A stretch of DNA of 64,000 bases from Norana najaformis (lineage: Eukaryota; Annelida; Clitellata; Crassiclitellata; Hormogastridae): positions 44,956,472 through 45,020,471 of the forward strand of contig OZ029916.1 of assembly GCA_964023275.1 (NCBI GenBank), written 5' to 3'. A model generated the notes under the pieces. The model worked only from the letters and a program-made list of their open reading frames with translations. It searched no databases and was not told where the DNA came from. Each line of letters opens with the position of its first letter. The first letter of the stretch is position 1. A program made the translations under genes and the position numbers. Shown here in pieces: positions 22,790 through 35,471 of the stretch.

Positions 22790-23215
22790 TAAGTTACTTA
22801 ACTAATGAGTGAGTGAGTGAGTGGGTGAGTCAGTGGGTGAGTGAGTGGGTGAGTGGGTGGTATGGGTGAGTGAGTGAGTTAGTGAGAGTGATTGAGGTGA
22901 GTGATTGATTGATTGAGTGAGCGAGTGATTGGTTGATTGATTGATTGATTGAGTGAGTGAGTGAGTGAGTGAGTGAGTGAGTGGGTGGGTGGGTGAGTGG
23001 GTGAGTGAGTTAGTGAATGAGTGAGTGAGTGAGAATGATTGAGTGAGTGACTGAGTGATTGAGTGTGCGTGCGTGCGTGAGTGCGTGAGGGGTGAGTGCG
23101 CTAGTGCGTGTGTGAATGAGTGGGTGAGTGAGTGAGTGAGCGAGAGTGATTGATTGACTGAGTGAGTGATTGAGTGAGTGAGTGAGTGATGAGTGAGTGA
23201 GTGAGTGACAATTTA
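22790..23215. repeat. GTGA/TTGA tetranucleotide array
   Basis: About 420 bases of imperfect GAGTGAGT with GGGT, TTGA and GTGC variants. Confidence 0.95.
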
Positions 23216-23279
23216 TTCACCGCAATACCACGCAAACATCCTTCCCTTACAAAAAGCTACCATACTTACACCCGATCCA

Positions 23280-23348
23280 GCTGGCTTCGAACCTAAACGC
23301 TGAGTTGGTAGTCCGTAGTTGCACACTACCGAGGAGAGCGCCATCTAT
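23280..23348 (-). repeat. tRNA-like sequence with B-box
   Basis: The reverse complement has CTCCTCGGTAGTGTGCAAC followed by GTTTAGGTTCGAAGCCAGC. The B-box matches GGTTCGANNC. It is probably a SINE head; I could not fold a complete tRNA. Confidence 0.4.
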
Positions 23349-23349
23349 G

Positions 23350-24105
23350 CCAGGTCACGCCGACTCTCGTATAACCACGCTATTTTCGAGGGGATAGAAA
23401 TTTAACGGGGCCCAACTGTTGTTACACCCGAGACCAGCTTTCTGCTTAATTTCTCTTTCATGTATAGTTAGATAGCCTGGATCTGGAGCAATGGCAGCCT
23501 GTACTGCCTTGTTCTTGCCTCCGTGCCTCCCTCTCTCCATACCTCCCTCTATCACTGCCTCCCTCTCATCCTCGGTTCATGTTTCTCGCTTCTTATAACC
23601 TGCTCCAGTGCAGTTCAGTTCGGTTCTGGCTGGGATAATCGACGGTCGAGATCCAGATAGGAGTGCCAGAGACTGAGAAACAGGGAGGCATAGGAACTCC
23701 ATCGTCCCGTCTATATCAGAGTCGGTGGGTCTGTCAGTCGGTCTGTCGGTCGGTCTGTCGGTCGACAGGAGAGAGGGAGAGGGAGAGAGAGGGAGCTGAG
23801 ACGAGCCAACTGGAAGACTTTCGGTAAAAACCTTCAGGTGGTTCGCTGATTCTCAAGTGTTTGTTTGTGTGTATGTGTGTGTTTATTGATTGTATACGTG
23901 TATGTATGTGTATGTATGTGTGTACATAAATGTGTGTGTTTTAGAGATCGCTCTTGAAATAATCTTACGAGTGGTAAAGGACGAGTTGGTTTACGCGTCA
24001 TGCCTGTAAACTTAAGTACGGTATTGCTTGTAAAGTTGGCTAGGAATGCTAACACTTGCAATCGGTTCTAAAGCAGCGCTACAAAAAACTTTTAAGTACG
24101 TTACT
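23350..24105. other. Largely unique sequence upstream of the MTCL-like gene
   Basis: Between repeats this block is comparatively unique. It contains a GAGA-rich run (23767-23800), GTCGGTCTGTCGG repeats (23725-23765) and GTGTATGTATG repeats (23870-23940). It could hold an untranslated first exon or promoter for the downstream gene, since exon 1 at 24824 may be preceded by a splice acceptor at 24771-24772. No direct evidence supports this. Confidence 0.25.
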
Positions 24106-24395
24106 AAAGTTCCTATATAGCAGAGGAACTGGTTCCACGACTTGTACGGATTACTGTAAGATTACCGATACGTTACAGATTACTGTAAGATTACCTACAC
24201 GTTACAGATTACTGTAAGATTACCGATACGTTACAGATTACTGTAAGATTACCGATACGTTGCAGTTTACTGTAAGATTACCGATGCGTTACAGATTACT
24301 GTAAGATTACCGATACGTTACAGATTACTGTAAGATTACCGATGCGTTACAGGTTACTGTAAGATTACCGATGCTTTACGTGTACTGTCCGGATT
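24105..24395. repeat. 29-base minisatellite
   Basis: About nine copies of a 29-base unit containing GTTACAGATTACTGTAAGAT followed by TACCGATAC. The units are very uniform. Confidence 0.95.
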
Positions 24396-24449
24396 TACTG
24401 TGAAAGTAACGCTTTATTTTGTTACGGATTACGCTAGTTGAATTGCTGA

Positions 24450-24690
24450 TGTCCTAAAGCTAGGTAAAGTAAGAGGTCATAAGGTAATACAAAGTAAGGT
24501 TATAAGGTAGGACAAAGTAAGGTAAACGTATAATGTAATATGATTATAGTGACGATGATGATGACGACGACGACGATGATATTGTTTGATGGTGGTGGTG
24601 GTGGTGGTGAATATGATGGTGATGATGACGATGAATATGATGATGATGAATATGATGATGATGATGATGATGATGTCGTTGCTGTAGTTG
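24450..24690. repeat. AGGTA repeats and (GAT)n tract
   Basis: AGGTAATACAAAGTAAGG-type repeats at 24470-24530, then GATGAT/GGTGGT triplet repeats at about 24550-24680. Confidence 0.85.
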
Positions 24691-24823
24691 TTATTGTTTA
24701 TGTCGATGCTAAATCGACGTTGATTTGCTACGATTTCTTTTCCTTGAAGGCTGAACCACATCCTTCTCTCAGAAGCAAACTCGGTTTCGGCGAAATAGGA
24801 AACCCAAACTTCAACCAACGACG

Positions 24824-27800
24824 ATGATCAGCAGAGCGAAAAAAGGCGCAATAAACTCAACTGGGGTGTCTTGTACCCGGTTCGAAACCCATCCATACCG
24901 ACGAACCCCTCTGTGCAAGAACTGTTCGAGGACCCTGGAACAGCATGGAGAGCAGAGCGGGAAGGAAGAGGAGGAAAGGAAGAATTTGGAAGAATCAGAG
25001 AAGCTGGATAAGGAGAAGATCGTTCCAGAGCAAGGAGTTGTGGCAGAGAGATGTCCCGAGAGCGGTGGTGTTCAAGTCTCGAGCCACAGACGAGATCTCG
25101 TCACGGCGAGACCTGCGACAGGCCGGACGAATGGCAAACCGAACAATGAGGTCAGGTCAAGTCGGGGTCAGCCGGCCAGTGCAAACCAGGTCAAGGTCGA
25201 GCCGGAGGCTAGAATTCGAAAATGCAACAACCCGGGGCCGAACAGCAAGGTCAAAGGCAAGGCGCAGGTCACTGAGTCAAAGGTCAGGGGTCATGGCAGT
25301 GCGGCGGAGACCAAAGCCAAGACCCCGACAATACAGGCTGAGACTCCGTCGTCTCAGGCACGAGCCAATAGCAGAGCGGTTAATGAGGTCAGGTCAAAGA
25401 CAGGTCAGGCCTCGAAGCAACGGACGCCGAAGTCACGTGACACCGGAAAAGCCGCGACACCGAACGAAGAAAAGCGACTACCGGAAATGACGCGGTGTCT
25501 TTCGTCTCCATCGGATTTCGACAGGGAAGGCGTTCCCTCCACTTCCTTCTCATCTTCCTCTACTTCCTCCTCTTCCTCGTCGTCCTCTTCATCTCAGACT
25601 CAAGCGCCACTCCTTCGGATGGACCTCGGCAACGCGTCAGTTTTCCGACGAAGTCGCAGCCTCGACGCAACTTCCGTTTCGGCGGAAACCGGAAGTGAAA
25701 CCAGAAGCGAAATGGTCACGTGCACAACCGGAACCAGTCAGAGAACGGAAGTCGCGATCGAGGCAGACAAAACTGAGGCTGATTCAGTTGAGACTTTGAA
25801 TGAGTCATCGGCTGAATCACTTCACGGATTCGTCGATTCGGAGTCTGATTCGCTGGATTTAGATCCAGGGCAGCCTTCGTTGGGTCACGAGGGAGTGGTC
25901 TTTGATGTTGCTCTGGGTGTCAGCGGTGCAGACGGCGAGATACCGATTCAAGACAAAGAACAAAGATCGTTCGAAAGAGCAGGAATAAGAACGAAGGCGA
26001 AGTCGACGAGTGATGGGATAATCGGCAACTCGAAGCGAAATGAGAACAGAATTACTGAGGATGAAGATTGGAAAAGGAAAGAAGGAGGATTAGGAGGAGG
26101 ATTAGGAGGATTAGTAGGAAGAGAAGGAGGAATAGGAGAAGGAGAGAGAATAGGAGGAGGGGGAGGAGGAGGAGGAAAACAAGAAGGAGACATTAGAGGA
26201 AGAGGATTTGAACGAGGAGGAGGAATAGAAGAAGATGAAAGCGGGTTTATGAAAGAATTAATAGAAGACGGACATGGGGCAGCAATAAGAGGAGAAGAAA
26301 GAGGAGAAGGAAGAGTAGGAGGAGGAGGAAAAGGAGATGATGGAGTAAGAGACATGGGAGGAGCAGTTAGAAGAGTGACAGATAAGCGAAGAGGAGGAAT
26401 AGAAGAAGGAGGGGGAGTAGGATACGGTGTAGGGAGACACAGAGAGGGATTTCGAGGAGAAGGACCAGAGGTAGAAAAGCAAGCGGAACCACACGGAAGG
26501 CTGGAAGACGACAAAGAGAGAGCGCGGGATACAGAGCCTGAGCAGCATCCATTACTGCCTCTAACGGTGTCGATAAGCCTCTCACCTGAGTTGCCGAGTA
26601 AGTCGGAGATGAATGAGTCAGAGCCAAAAGCAGCAGGCTCCTGCTTCAGCATCTCGTTCAGCCCAAGCAAATGGGATGCTGATAAGAAAGCCATCTATTA
26701 TGCCTCGCATTTACGTCAGCATCCCGCAGCCCGCCTGCCTCAGCAGCCGGACCAATCGGTCGAGGGCGGCGCTCGGCCCAACGCCCGGCCGCAGCTCGAA
26801 TCCCCGCCAGGCGCCGCTGATAATTGCGGCTTGACCCTAAACTTACCACAGGACGGGAAAAGTAGCGATGGTTTGCACCGGCATCTGACTGGAGCGGAAG
26901 TGGAACGAGATGAAGTGGTACGGCCAGAGGTGGAACGATCGATAGCAGAACAACCGGAAGTGGAACGACCGAAAGTGGAACAAGCGGAAGTGAAACCACC
27001 GGAAGTTGTCGGTTACAGCCGCCAGACAGAGGGCGATATTCGGGGAATTGACGGAAATTCGAGATCGTCAGACAATGGCGAATTAAAAAGATTCGGAATA
27101 GAGGAATTGCAACGCATGAACCAGCAGCAGCAGCAGACCAGCGGAGCGATGCTGGGAAGGTCAGCAACGTCACGTGACGACGACCTAGAATCGACTTCCG
27201 CCGGAAGCGATGCCAGCGTCTTCGACGTAGAGGCATCGAAACAAACCTTCGATGCAGCGCAAACATCCGAGACCCGGAGGCTGAACGATAATGGAATCGA
27301 AGGCGTTGCCATGGCAACGGTTTCGCGCCAAGCATCCGCCTCCAACCGCGCATCCCCTGAGGCTGTTGCTGCTGCAGCTGCTGCTGAGGCTGACGATCAA
27401 GATAAATGGTCGGCGAGAGATGGAGAGATAAGGAACGTGCACATTCCGATGCAGTTGGGTTCCAACTTAACCGTAACATCGAATCCAAAAAGGCCTTTAG
27501 GGCAGGAGTCTGGCAGCACTGGTTTCTATGGCAACGGCAACAAAAACAATAGCAACTGTAGTGATGAATGGGATCCGATTTCCGGCACGAAACGTCACGA
27601 TGGCACCAGATACGGAATGGATGTTGAATCAGAAAACACGACTCGTTTAAACAACGTCCACATCGAGTGCAAAGAAGATGAAGGGGCAAGGGATGAAGAT
27701 TCAGCTGCTGATGGCGACGATGATGAAATTGGCTCCAACCTGCGTAGGGTTGCCAACCGCTTTCGAAGAAATGTCGAGAAAGATGAGGAGGAGGAATCAA

Positions 27801-28648
27801 GAGGAGGTAGAGGAGATGCGAAGAGGAACTCAATAGATGGCGAATACATCGAGAAACTGATGGCAAAGGTCACAGAGCTAGAACAAGTCTCTGAGAAGCT
27901 GAATCGCGAAAAATCTGCACTGGCGGACCTCATGGGCGTCAAAAACACCGAACTCGAAGAGGAGAGGCACCACTACGGATCCAAGATCCAGGACCTGGAG
28001 GACGAGACCCTGAGGTTGCGCACGGAGAAGGCCAGGCTCCTCAAGCTGTTCCAGCTTCCGGAGAGCGATCGAGTCTCAATGAGCGCGATGGAAAACGAGC
28101 TGGAAGACATGAGAAAAAAACTGGCCGAGAGCGACACGCGGTACTCGCAGATCGCGACTGAAAACGAGGAACTGAGGCTCGAGGTCAAGGACCTTGAGCT
28201 CGAGATGCAGGAACTGCACGACCAGTTCCAGCAGGAGGAAAGCGCCGAGCTCCGGGAGCTCCGGAAGGAGCTGGAGAATACGGCGAGGGACATCCGGTTG
28301 CTGCACTTCAAGCTCCGGAAGTCGGAGCGACGCAACGATGAACTGAAGAGCGAGTGCGAAGACTACGAGGAGAAGCTCCGGAAGTTGGAAGAGCGAGGAA
28401 GAAGTGGCGACGAAGAACGCAGGCGAATTCGGAAGATGGAAGACGATCTGCGAACTGCCAAAGAGGTATCTATCAAGATGCACGACGAATGTCAGCGCAT
28501 GGAAAGAGAACAGCGGAAGATGACCAGGGAACTGGAAGAGCTTCGCAGGGAGAATGAAATGAATGGATCCTCTGGTGTCACGTCACCTAATACGTCATCA
28601 GATGACGTCAGAAGCAGGAACTTGAACGGTTCTTCGCTGAGGCAGCAG
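24824..28648 (+). CDS. MTCL: MTCL-like exon 1: N-terminus and first coiled coil
   Basis: 1,275 codons. Start ATGATCAG at 24824 has A at -3. The 17 codons before it are also open back to a possible acceptor TCTCAG at 24767-24772, so translation could begin in an earlier exon. Early residues show C-x-R-F-x(9)-P-L-C-K-N-C-x(6)-H, a likely zinc-binding pattern. A Gly/Arg/Glu tract of purine-only codons spans about 26075-26440, and a PEVER-type degenerate repeat lies at about 26895-27005. A heptad-rich coiled coil runs from about 27842 to 28555. Donor CAG|GTAAGG at 28649, phase 0. Long antisense frames here mirror the codon bias and are not genes. Confidence 0.85.
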
Positions 28649-31600
28649 GTAAGGCCCAAAAACAATATTGCATGTCAGTTAAACTTACCAGTGATCCTTG
28701 TCTTTGTCTATCTATGTCTGTCTATGCCTGTCTATGTCTGACTATTTCTGTCTGTCTGTCTGTCTGTATATATATATATATATACATACATACATACATA
28801 CACATACCTTGTTCCTTCTCTCTGTCTCTCTTTCTCTCTTTCTGTCTGTCTCTCTATCTCTCTCTTTCTCTGTCTCTCTCTCTTTCTTTCTTTCTTTTAC
28901 TCCATCTTTTTCTCTCTCTTTCTCTTAATCGTTTTCTATCTATATGTCTATATGCCTGCTTGTCGTTCTGTCTATTGATCTATTTGTCTATCTATCTGTC
29001 TGTCTGTATCTCTCTTTCTGTCTGTCTGTCTCATTCTTTCCTTTCTCTCTTTCTCTCTCAGTCCCTGTCTTTCTGTATGCTAAACTCAAGTCCAGCAAAA
29101 TGGTAGCACGTCTTCCTCCCTCTCTAGCGTTCTTACACACTTGTCTTCGGTATTGGTCCCTCGTGGCGTTATATAAATAGGCTTCAATTTATAAGAGGAA
29201 GGTTAAGTAGCTCTTGTCTCAGCTCTATCGAGCAAATTCACCGATTTCTTCTCGGTTAAGTGGTCATGTGTTTCGAAAATTGTGCCAAGCTTTCTTACTC
29301 GGCTAACTCATTTAGAATTCTCCAGTTTGGAATGTCATAGCCACAGGGTGTAAAAAAGAGGTCACAGGGTGTCAGAAAAAGTTACAGGTCTGTAGAGTAT
29401 CGAAAAGAAGTTACAGGATGTCAGAAAGAAGGTACAGGGTGTCAGAAAGAAGTCACAAAGTTACAGTGACAGAAGCTACAGGGTGTCAAAAAGAACATGG
29501 TGTCAGAAAGAAGTAATAGGGTGTCAGAAAGTAGTTACAGGATGTCAGAACTGAGATGTTGTTATAAAGAAGTTACACGGGTAGAAAAAGCTACATGTGG
29601 AGAGTGTCAGAAAGAAGTTACTGATTGTCAGCAGCGAGACGACCTAGAGTGTCGGAAGGTTTCATATAGGGCGTCTGCAGGAGTTTGGAGTGTTACGAAA
29701 GGAGTCAAAGTTTGGTAGAAATGACACGACAAAAGAAGCAGACGTGAAGATATTCAGAAAGATGCTATAGGGTGGCTATAAAATATAGCGGTTTCAAAGT
29801 ATATAACAGACCGGCACTATAAATAGAAATGTTGCATGATGTTAATAAGAAAGTGGCATGCTGTTAATTAGAATGTTACATGGTGTTAATTAGAATGTTA
29901 CATGGTGTTAATATGTTACATGGTGTTAATTAGACTGTTAAATGGTGTTAATTAGAATGTTACATGGTGTTTAATTAGAATGTTACATGGTGTTAATATG
30001 TTACATGGTGTTAATTGGACTGTTACATGGTGTTAATTAGAATGTTACATGGTGTTAATATGTTACATGGTGTTAATTAGACTGTTAAATGGTGTTAATT
30101 AGAATGTTACATGGTGTTTTTAATTAGAATGTTACATGGTGTTAATATGTTACATGGTGTTAATTGGACTGTTACATGGTGTTAATTAGAATGTTACATG
30201 GTGTTAATATGTTACATGGTGTTAATTAGAATGTTAAATGGTGTTAATTAGAATGTTACGTGGTGTTATTCAGAATGCTCAACAAGTGACATAGTTTGTT
30301 GTATTGCAGCAAAGTGTTACACAGTGTAATTTCTAGGTGCCTTATGTGCGCGGTCTTTCACAAACCGGTGTAACTAATAGCCCAAAAAACACAACACTGA
30401 AACAAACAAACAACTAAATTAGGACACATACAAACGTCGTGGTTGGCTATGGTATATTTTATATGACCTTGACATGCAACTGCACAGGTAATATATCACC
30501 TGAGACGCACCTGTGTGGTCTATATATTCACCTGGACTACCATCGTTATAGCAACGGGAAGGATAATCTCCTCTTCCACAAATCCTGTCGAAATTCCTCC
30601 TCTTCCCCTTATCTATCCTGCAGATCCAATCCATACACCATCCATCATAACCGTCTGGTTGACAGTCTGCTTGTCTGACTCTTGGATCTTGAACTGGAAC
30701 CAAACCCTCACTGCCTGTCGATTTTGTTTTGACTGAGCGCGTGCGAATAAGCTGGTTCCCTCGACTTAACCTTTATTGGGCGCTGCATAAATCTCGAGCT
30801 TACGATTACGATTACGAGCAAGTTCTTCTACGGGGCCGAAAAGAAGTCGCAAAGAGGTCGCCATAAATGTGGCTGCGTTCTGCCTTCACCACTCACGATC
30901 AATTAAGAAAGTATACCTGATCAAATGGGATAACATTCGTCGAAAGATCAGCAAAGGAAAATCGCACCTGGTTCTGGTCGATCATCGTCAGAACTGTTAG
31001 CAGATGCTCAACCTCTTGTATACACGAGAATCCTCCTTGTCGGTCTGTGAAAATAATAGTCTGGCCCCACAGCTACTTAGCTGGCAACTGAGCGCATGCG
31101 AAAGAATTTTAAAAAGCTCCACTGCGCTGCTTAACTACTCACGTTTATGTTGTCAAGTCGGGAGTTTTCTTGGAAAGACGCTATATAAATGGGCATTTAA
31201 GATTAAGATACACACGTAAAAAGATACATGCCTCCATACATACCTAGATACATACATTACCTAAATGCATACATGCATACACTTGTATGTACATACATAA
31301 ATTACCTATATGCATGCATGCATACATACGTTACATATATACATATATACATAGACATACTTAGAACATGAATACAGACGTACATACATACATACATACA
31401 CACATACATATATACACACATACACACATAAATACATACATACAGGTAAATTTATGCATGCAAACATACATGCTACAAAAACATTGTGTCAACGGTAAAT
31501 GTTTTACAAGGTCAGGTTTCAATGTGTGTGAGAGAGCTTGCCAGTGAATGCTAATCTCAATTTTGCTCTCGTGGAGCAATAAATCCCACTAATTGGGTCA

Positions 31601-33837
31601 CCTAAATGGTTAGAAGACAGATTTTAAAGTGGCAATTTCAACCAGTACATGTTGTTTTAGTTTTCTTTAACTGTATATCATTCAGCAACTTCATTGGCTC
31701 CCTATCCTGTCTCTTATTCAGTTTAAACTGTTGTCTCTGGTACTTAGAACTCGCATGGGCCAGGCTCCAAAACATCTTTGTGATCTTATTCGGCCTCCAC
31801 ACTATAGTACCTCATCTCGTCCTCTACGTTCTCTAGGTCGTCTGGATCTATTTGTTCTTCGTGTTAAGTCCTTGCTTGCGCAACAGAGGGCTTTTGCTGC
31901 TGTTGGCCCATCTCTATGGAATGAACTTCCGCTATCGTTTCGTGCAAGGGTCACTGTTGGAGATAGAGCTCAGTCCGCTCGTTGTTTAAAGACGTTCTTA
32001 TTTCCCCGGGGTTCTCATGCTGGAAGCGCCTCTGAGTAGTTTGTTCTGTAAGAAGCGCTATATAAGTAATCAAATGCAATACACTGTTAAGTGAAATACA
32101 TCAGACTAAGCCCCAGTATGGCCAACAGGTAACACTTTAAATGGCTCTTAAACTGGCGCTTGGTAGGTAAGTTAGTTTGCCCATGAGGCAAAGAATTCAG
32201 AACTTTTGCATTCAGCACTTCAGAGTAGTTTTCTTGAAGAGGTGCTATCAAATGTGCAATTACGATTACGATTACGATTACTATCGTGTTGGACAATTTT
32301 CTTGTTTTAGTCGTTGGAGGCTGAGTGTTCTCTTACCGAGATGCTCGAAAGGGTTGCTGAGGCAGCGAAGAAGAGGACGTCGGAGGTTGCTGATGCTGAT
32401 GTTGGGAACTGTTTACGACTCTGTCACGAGTTGGAGATGCTCTTGAGAGATAACTACGACTCCAGCAGCAGAAGTGGTGCTGCTGGATCGGCGGAACAAG
32501 CGGTGCCATCAGATGTTGCTGAGAATGGTACGACCGCGAAGAGGATGCTCAGTGAGGATGCGGGCAGGGAAGATTCTTCCAAGAAGGAAGAGGAGGATGA
32601 GCTGGAAAGACGCGAAAGAGAAAACGAGTTGAGGCTGCAACTGGCGCTTGCTGACGAAGAATCAAAGATACTGCGACGGAAGCTGGCAGAGATGCGGGGA
32701 GACAACGATAATTTGATGCGAGCCGTCGAGTACCTGAGGAAGAAGTTGGAGCAAAGCGATGCTAGCAGTTCACCACCAGTGAAACACAAGGATCGAGCAT
32801 CACCAGCATCACCAGCAGCTAGGCAGGATGCTGAAGACCGAAATGACCTCGGAAAGATCGAGAAAAGTAATCTAGGTGATTCATCCTGCGATTCTAAGGA
32901 TGAAGAAGACACTGGAGGAGCGAAGAGGAGTAGGATAACCTGTCGATGCGGAGGTACTCCTGCCGATGGAAGATATCCCGAGAATAGTAAACCTCTCATC
33001 AGCAGCAGATACTACGATAACGAAGAGCGGAAGAGATCACAGGATGCGGATAAAGAGATGGAAGTTATGCGTGGGGAGGATAACCAGAGGATGAAAGAGA
33101 TAAGTCAGTCGATACCTTTGGACGAGGATCGCAGGAATCAAGATGAATCAAAGACAGAACGAGACGGAGTAACAGGAGGAAGAGATAGAGAAGACGATGA
33201 AAGGCTCGTTCTCAAGTGGAAAAACAGAACAATGGAATTACAGAACGAAATAGGTAGGCATAAATTATTTCCTTAATATGGTAATTACTTGATGTGGAGC
33301 ACGGTAGCCGATTGCACTGAGCGCTTGTATGTGGGTCACAATCTTGGCTTGTATGTGGGTCACGGTAGCGGATTGGTTAGAGCGCTTGGCGTGAATGTGG
33401 GTCACGGTAGCCGATTGGTTAGAGCTTGGCGTGTATATAGGTCACGGTAGCCGATTGGTTAGAGCTTGGCTTGTATGTGGGTCACGGTAGCGGATTGGTT
33501 AGAGCGCTTGGCGTGTATTTGGGTCACGGTAGCCGATTGGTTAGAGCTTGGCTTGTATGTGGGTCACGGTAGCGGATTGGTTAGAGCGCTTGGCGTGTAT
33601 GTGGGTCACGGTAGCCGATTGGTTAGAGCTTGGCTTGTATATGGGTCACGGTAGCCGATTGGTTAGAGCTTAGCTTGTATGTGGGTCACGGTAGCCGATT
33701 GGTTAGAGCGCTTAGCTTATATGTGGGTCACGGAAGCTTTCGCTGGGCGTTGTAGAAATCTTGGGATTACGATTACGATATATGTACGTATGTAACTATG
33801 TATGTATATGTATGTATATATGTATGTATGTATGTAA

Positions 33838-33869
<32 letters not shown>

Positions 33870-35374
33870 TGTGAAAAATGAAGATGTAGCTCTCAGTTCT
33901 TGCTGACGGCTGATCTTGTTCCAGTTCTGCTGACGGAAGAGCTCCAGACGACGATGGAGGAGAACGAGAAGCTGACGAAGGAAGTGACCGGAAGCCGGAA
34001 GGAGCTGGAGAATATGCTGGAGACCCTGAGACGGAAGGAGAGACAGTTTGCAGAGGAGAGGAAGGTGCTGAAGAGGAGGAACAACGATCTCTCGAAGATG
34101 TTCGATCTACTGACGGAGAGAACCAAAGACAAACGCAGATCCATCCACAGCAGCCGAGGAAGAGGAGCAGAGGAGGATGAGGAGGATCAGCAGGAGGCGG
34201 AGGAGGAGAGGAAGAAGAGGAGGATGGAAGATCGAGTGACGCAGACGGACAGAAACGATTCACATTCCGCAACTTTGGATCAATGCGAGGTAGGAAAAGT
34301 GTTGGTGGTGTTGGTGGTGGTGGTGGTGGTGGTGGTAACTATGATGATGACTGACTATAATGATGATGACGATGATGATGATGGTGTCACGACAACGATG
34401 AATGATTAAAAACCCTAGATATCAGTTTTACGATCGATTATGTCAGCAGGCTGAAACTGAAGTATTCCGCAGCTGATGGGAAAATGGTTTAAATAAACAT
34501 TGTACTCCAAACCTCTCTGAGACTTAATACACAATGAGTTACGGCGCTTTTGGCAATCTGTGTCTACTCCTACAAGCCACTACAATGTATGTATGTGTGT
34601 ATGTGTGTGTATGTGTGTATGTATGTATGTATGTATGTATGTGTGTGTATGTGTTTATGTTTGTATGTATGTATGTATGTATGTATGTATGTATGTGTGT
34701 ATGTATGTATGTATGTATGTATGTACGTTTGTATGTTTGTATGTATCTATGTACCTACACACACACACACACACACATAAATCGTCCCGTTTGGATCTGT
34801 TAGATAACCATATTTTAGCACTTTCATGAGGTGTTGATATGCGCCATATTATTAGCTAGTCATGTATTTGAGCGCTTCTAGCTGCCTTGGTTGAACATAA
34901 CGATTAAGCACACCTTTTTCACGCTACTGTTGATGGCTATATAAGCTCCTCGCGACTCATCAGAGGCGTTTTTTACGACGTGTAGTCGTCACGTCAATGT
35001 GACCTCAATAAATTTAAAGGCTGCATTGCTCATAATTAAGTAAATAAAAAAACAGAGAAAACTGTAGGCCTACACATTTTTCCGATCGACGTCAAGGGCC
35101 TTCGTTACACATTGGAAAACTACTATCAGTTTGGTTTTTTTATTTGGTACGTTCGGTTAATGTAACGTTGACGAGATGTCTTTGAACACGGAATAACATG
35201 AATACGACAAACTTACTAAAGCCACAACTTCGCCACTGCCTTGTTTATGGTAGTGCCAGTCCCAAGCCTGGATAAAGGAGGAGGGCGACGTCAACGGCAG
35301 TGATGCCATAAGCTGTCGTTAAACTGAGGAACTTCTTCTACTACTAAAGACACCTTTTTAAAGCGTCCATCTTA

Positions 35375-35471
<97 letters not shown>

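Noticed and set aside
26658..27866. 402-codon antisense frame opposite MTCL exon 1, and similar ones at 25948-26694 and 28076-28483
   Set aside because: Mirrors of the coding strand's codon bias. No domain, no start or splice context, and the + strand is clearly coding with coiled-coil heptads.
29825..30290. CRISPR-like repeat-spacer arrangement
   Set aside because: Units are contiguous variants without unique spacers, in a eukaryotic intron. It is a minisatellite.
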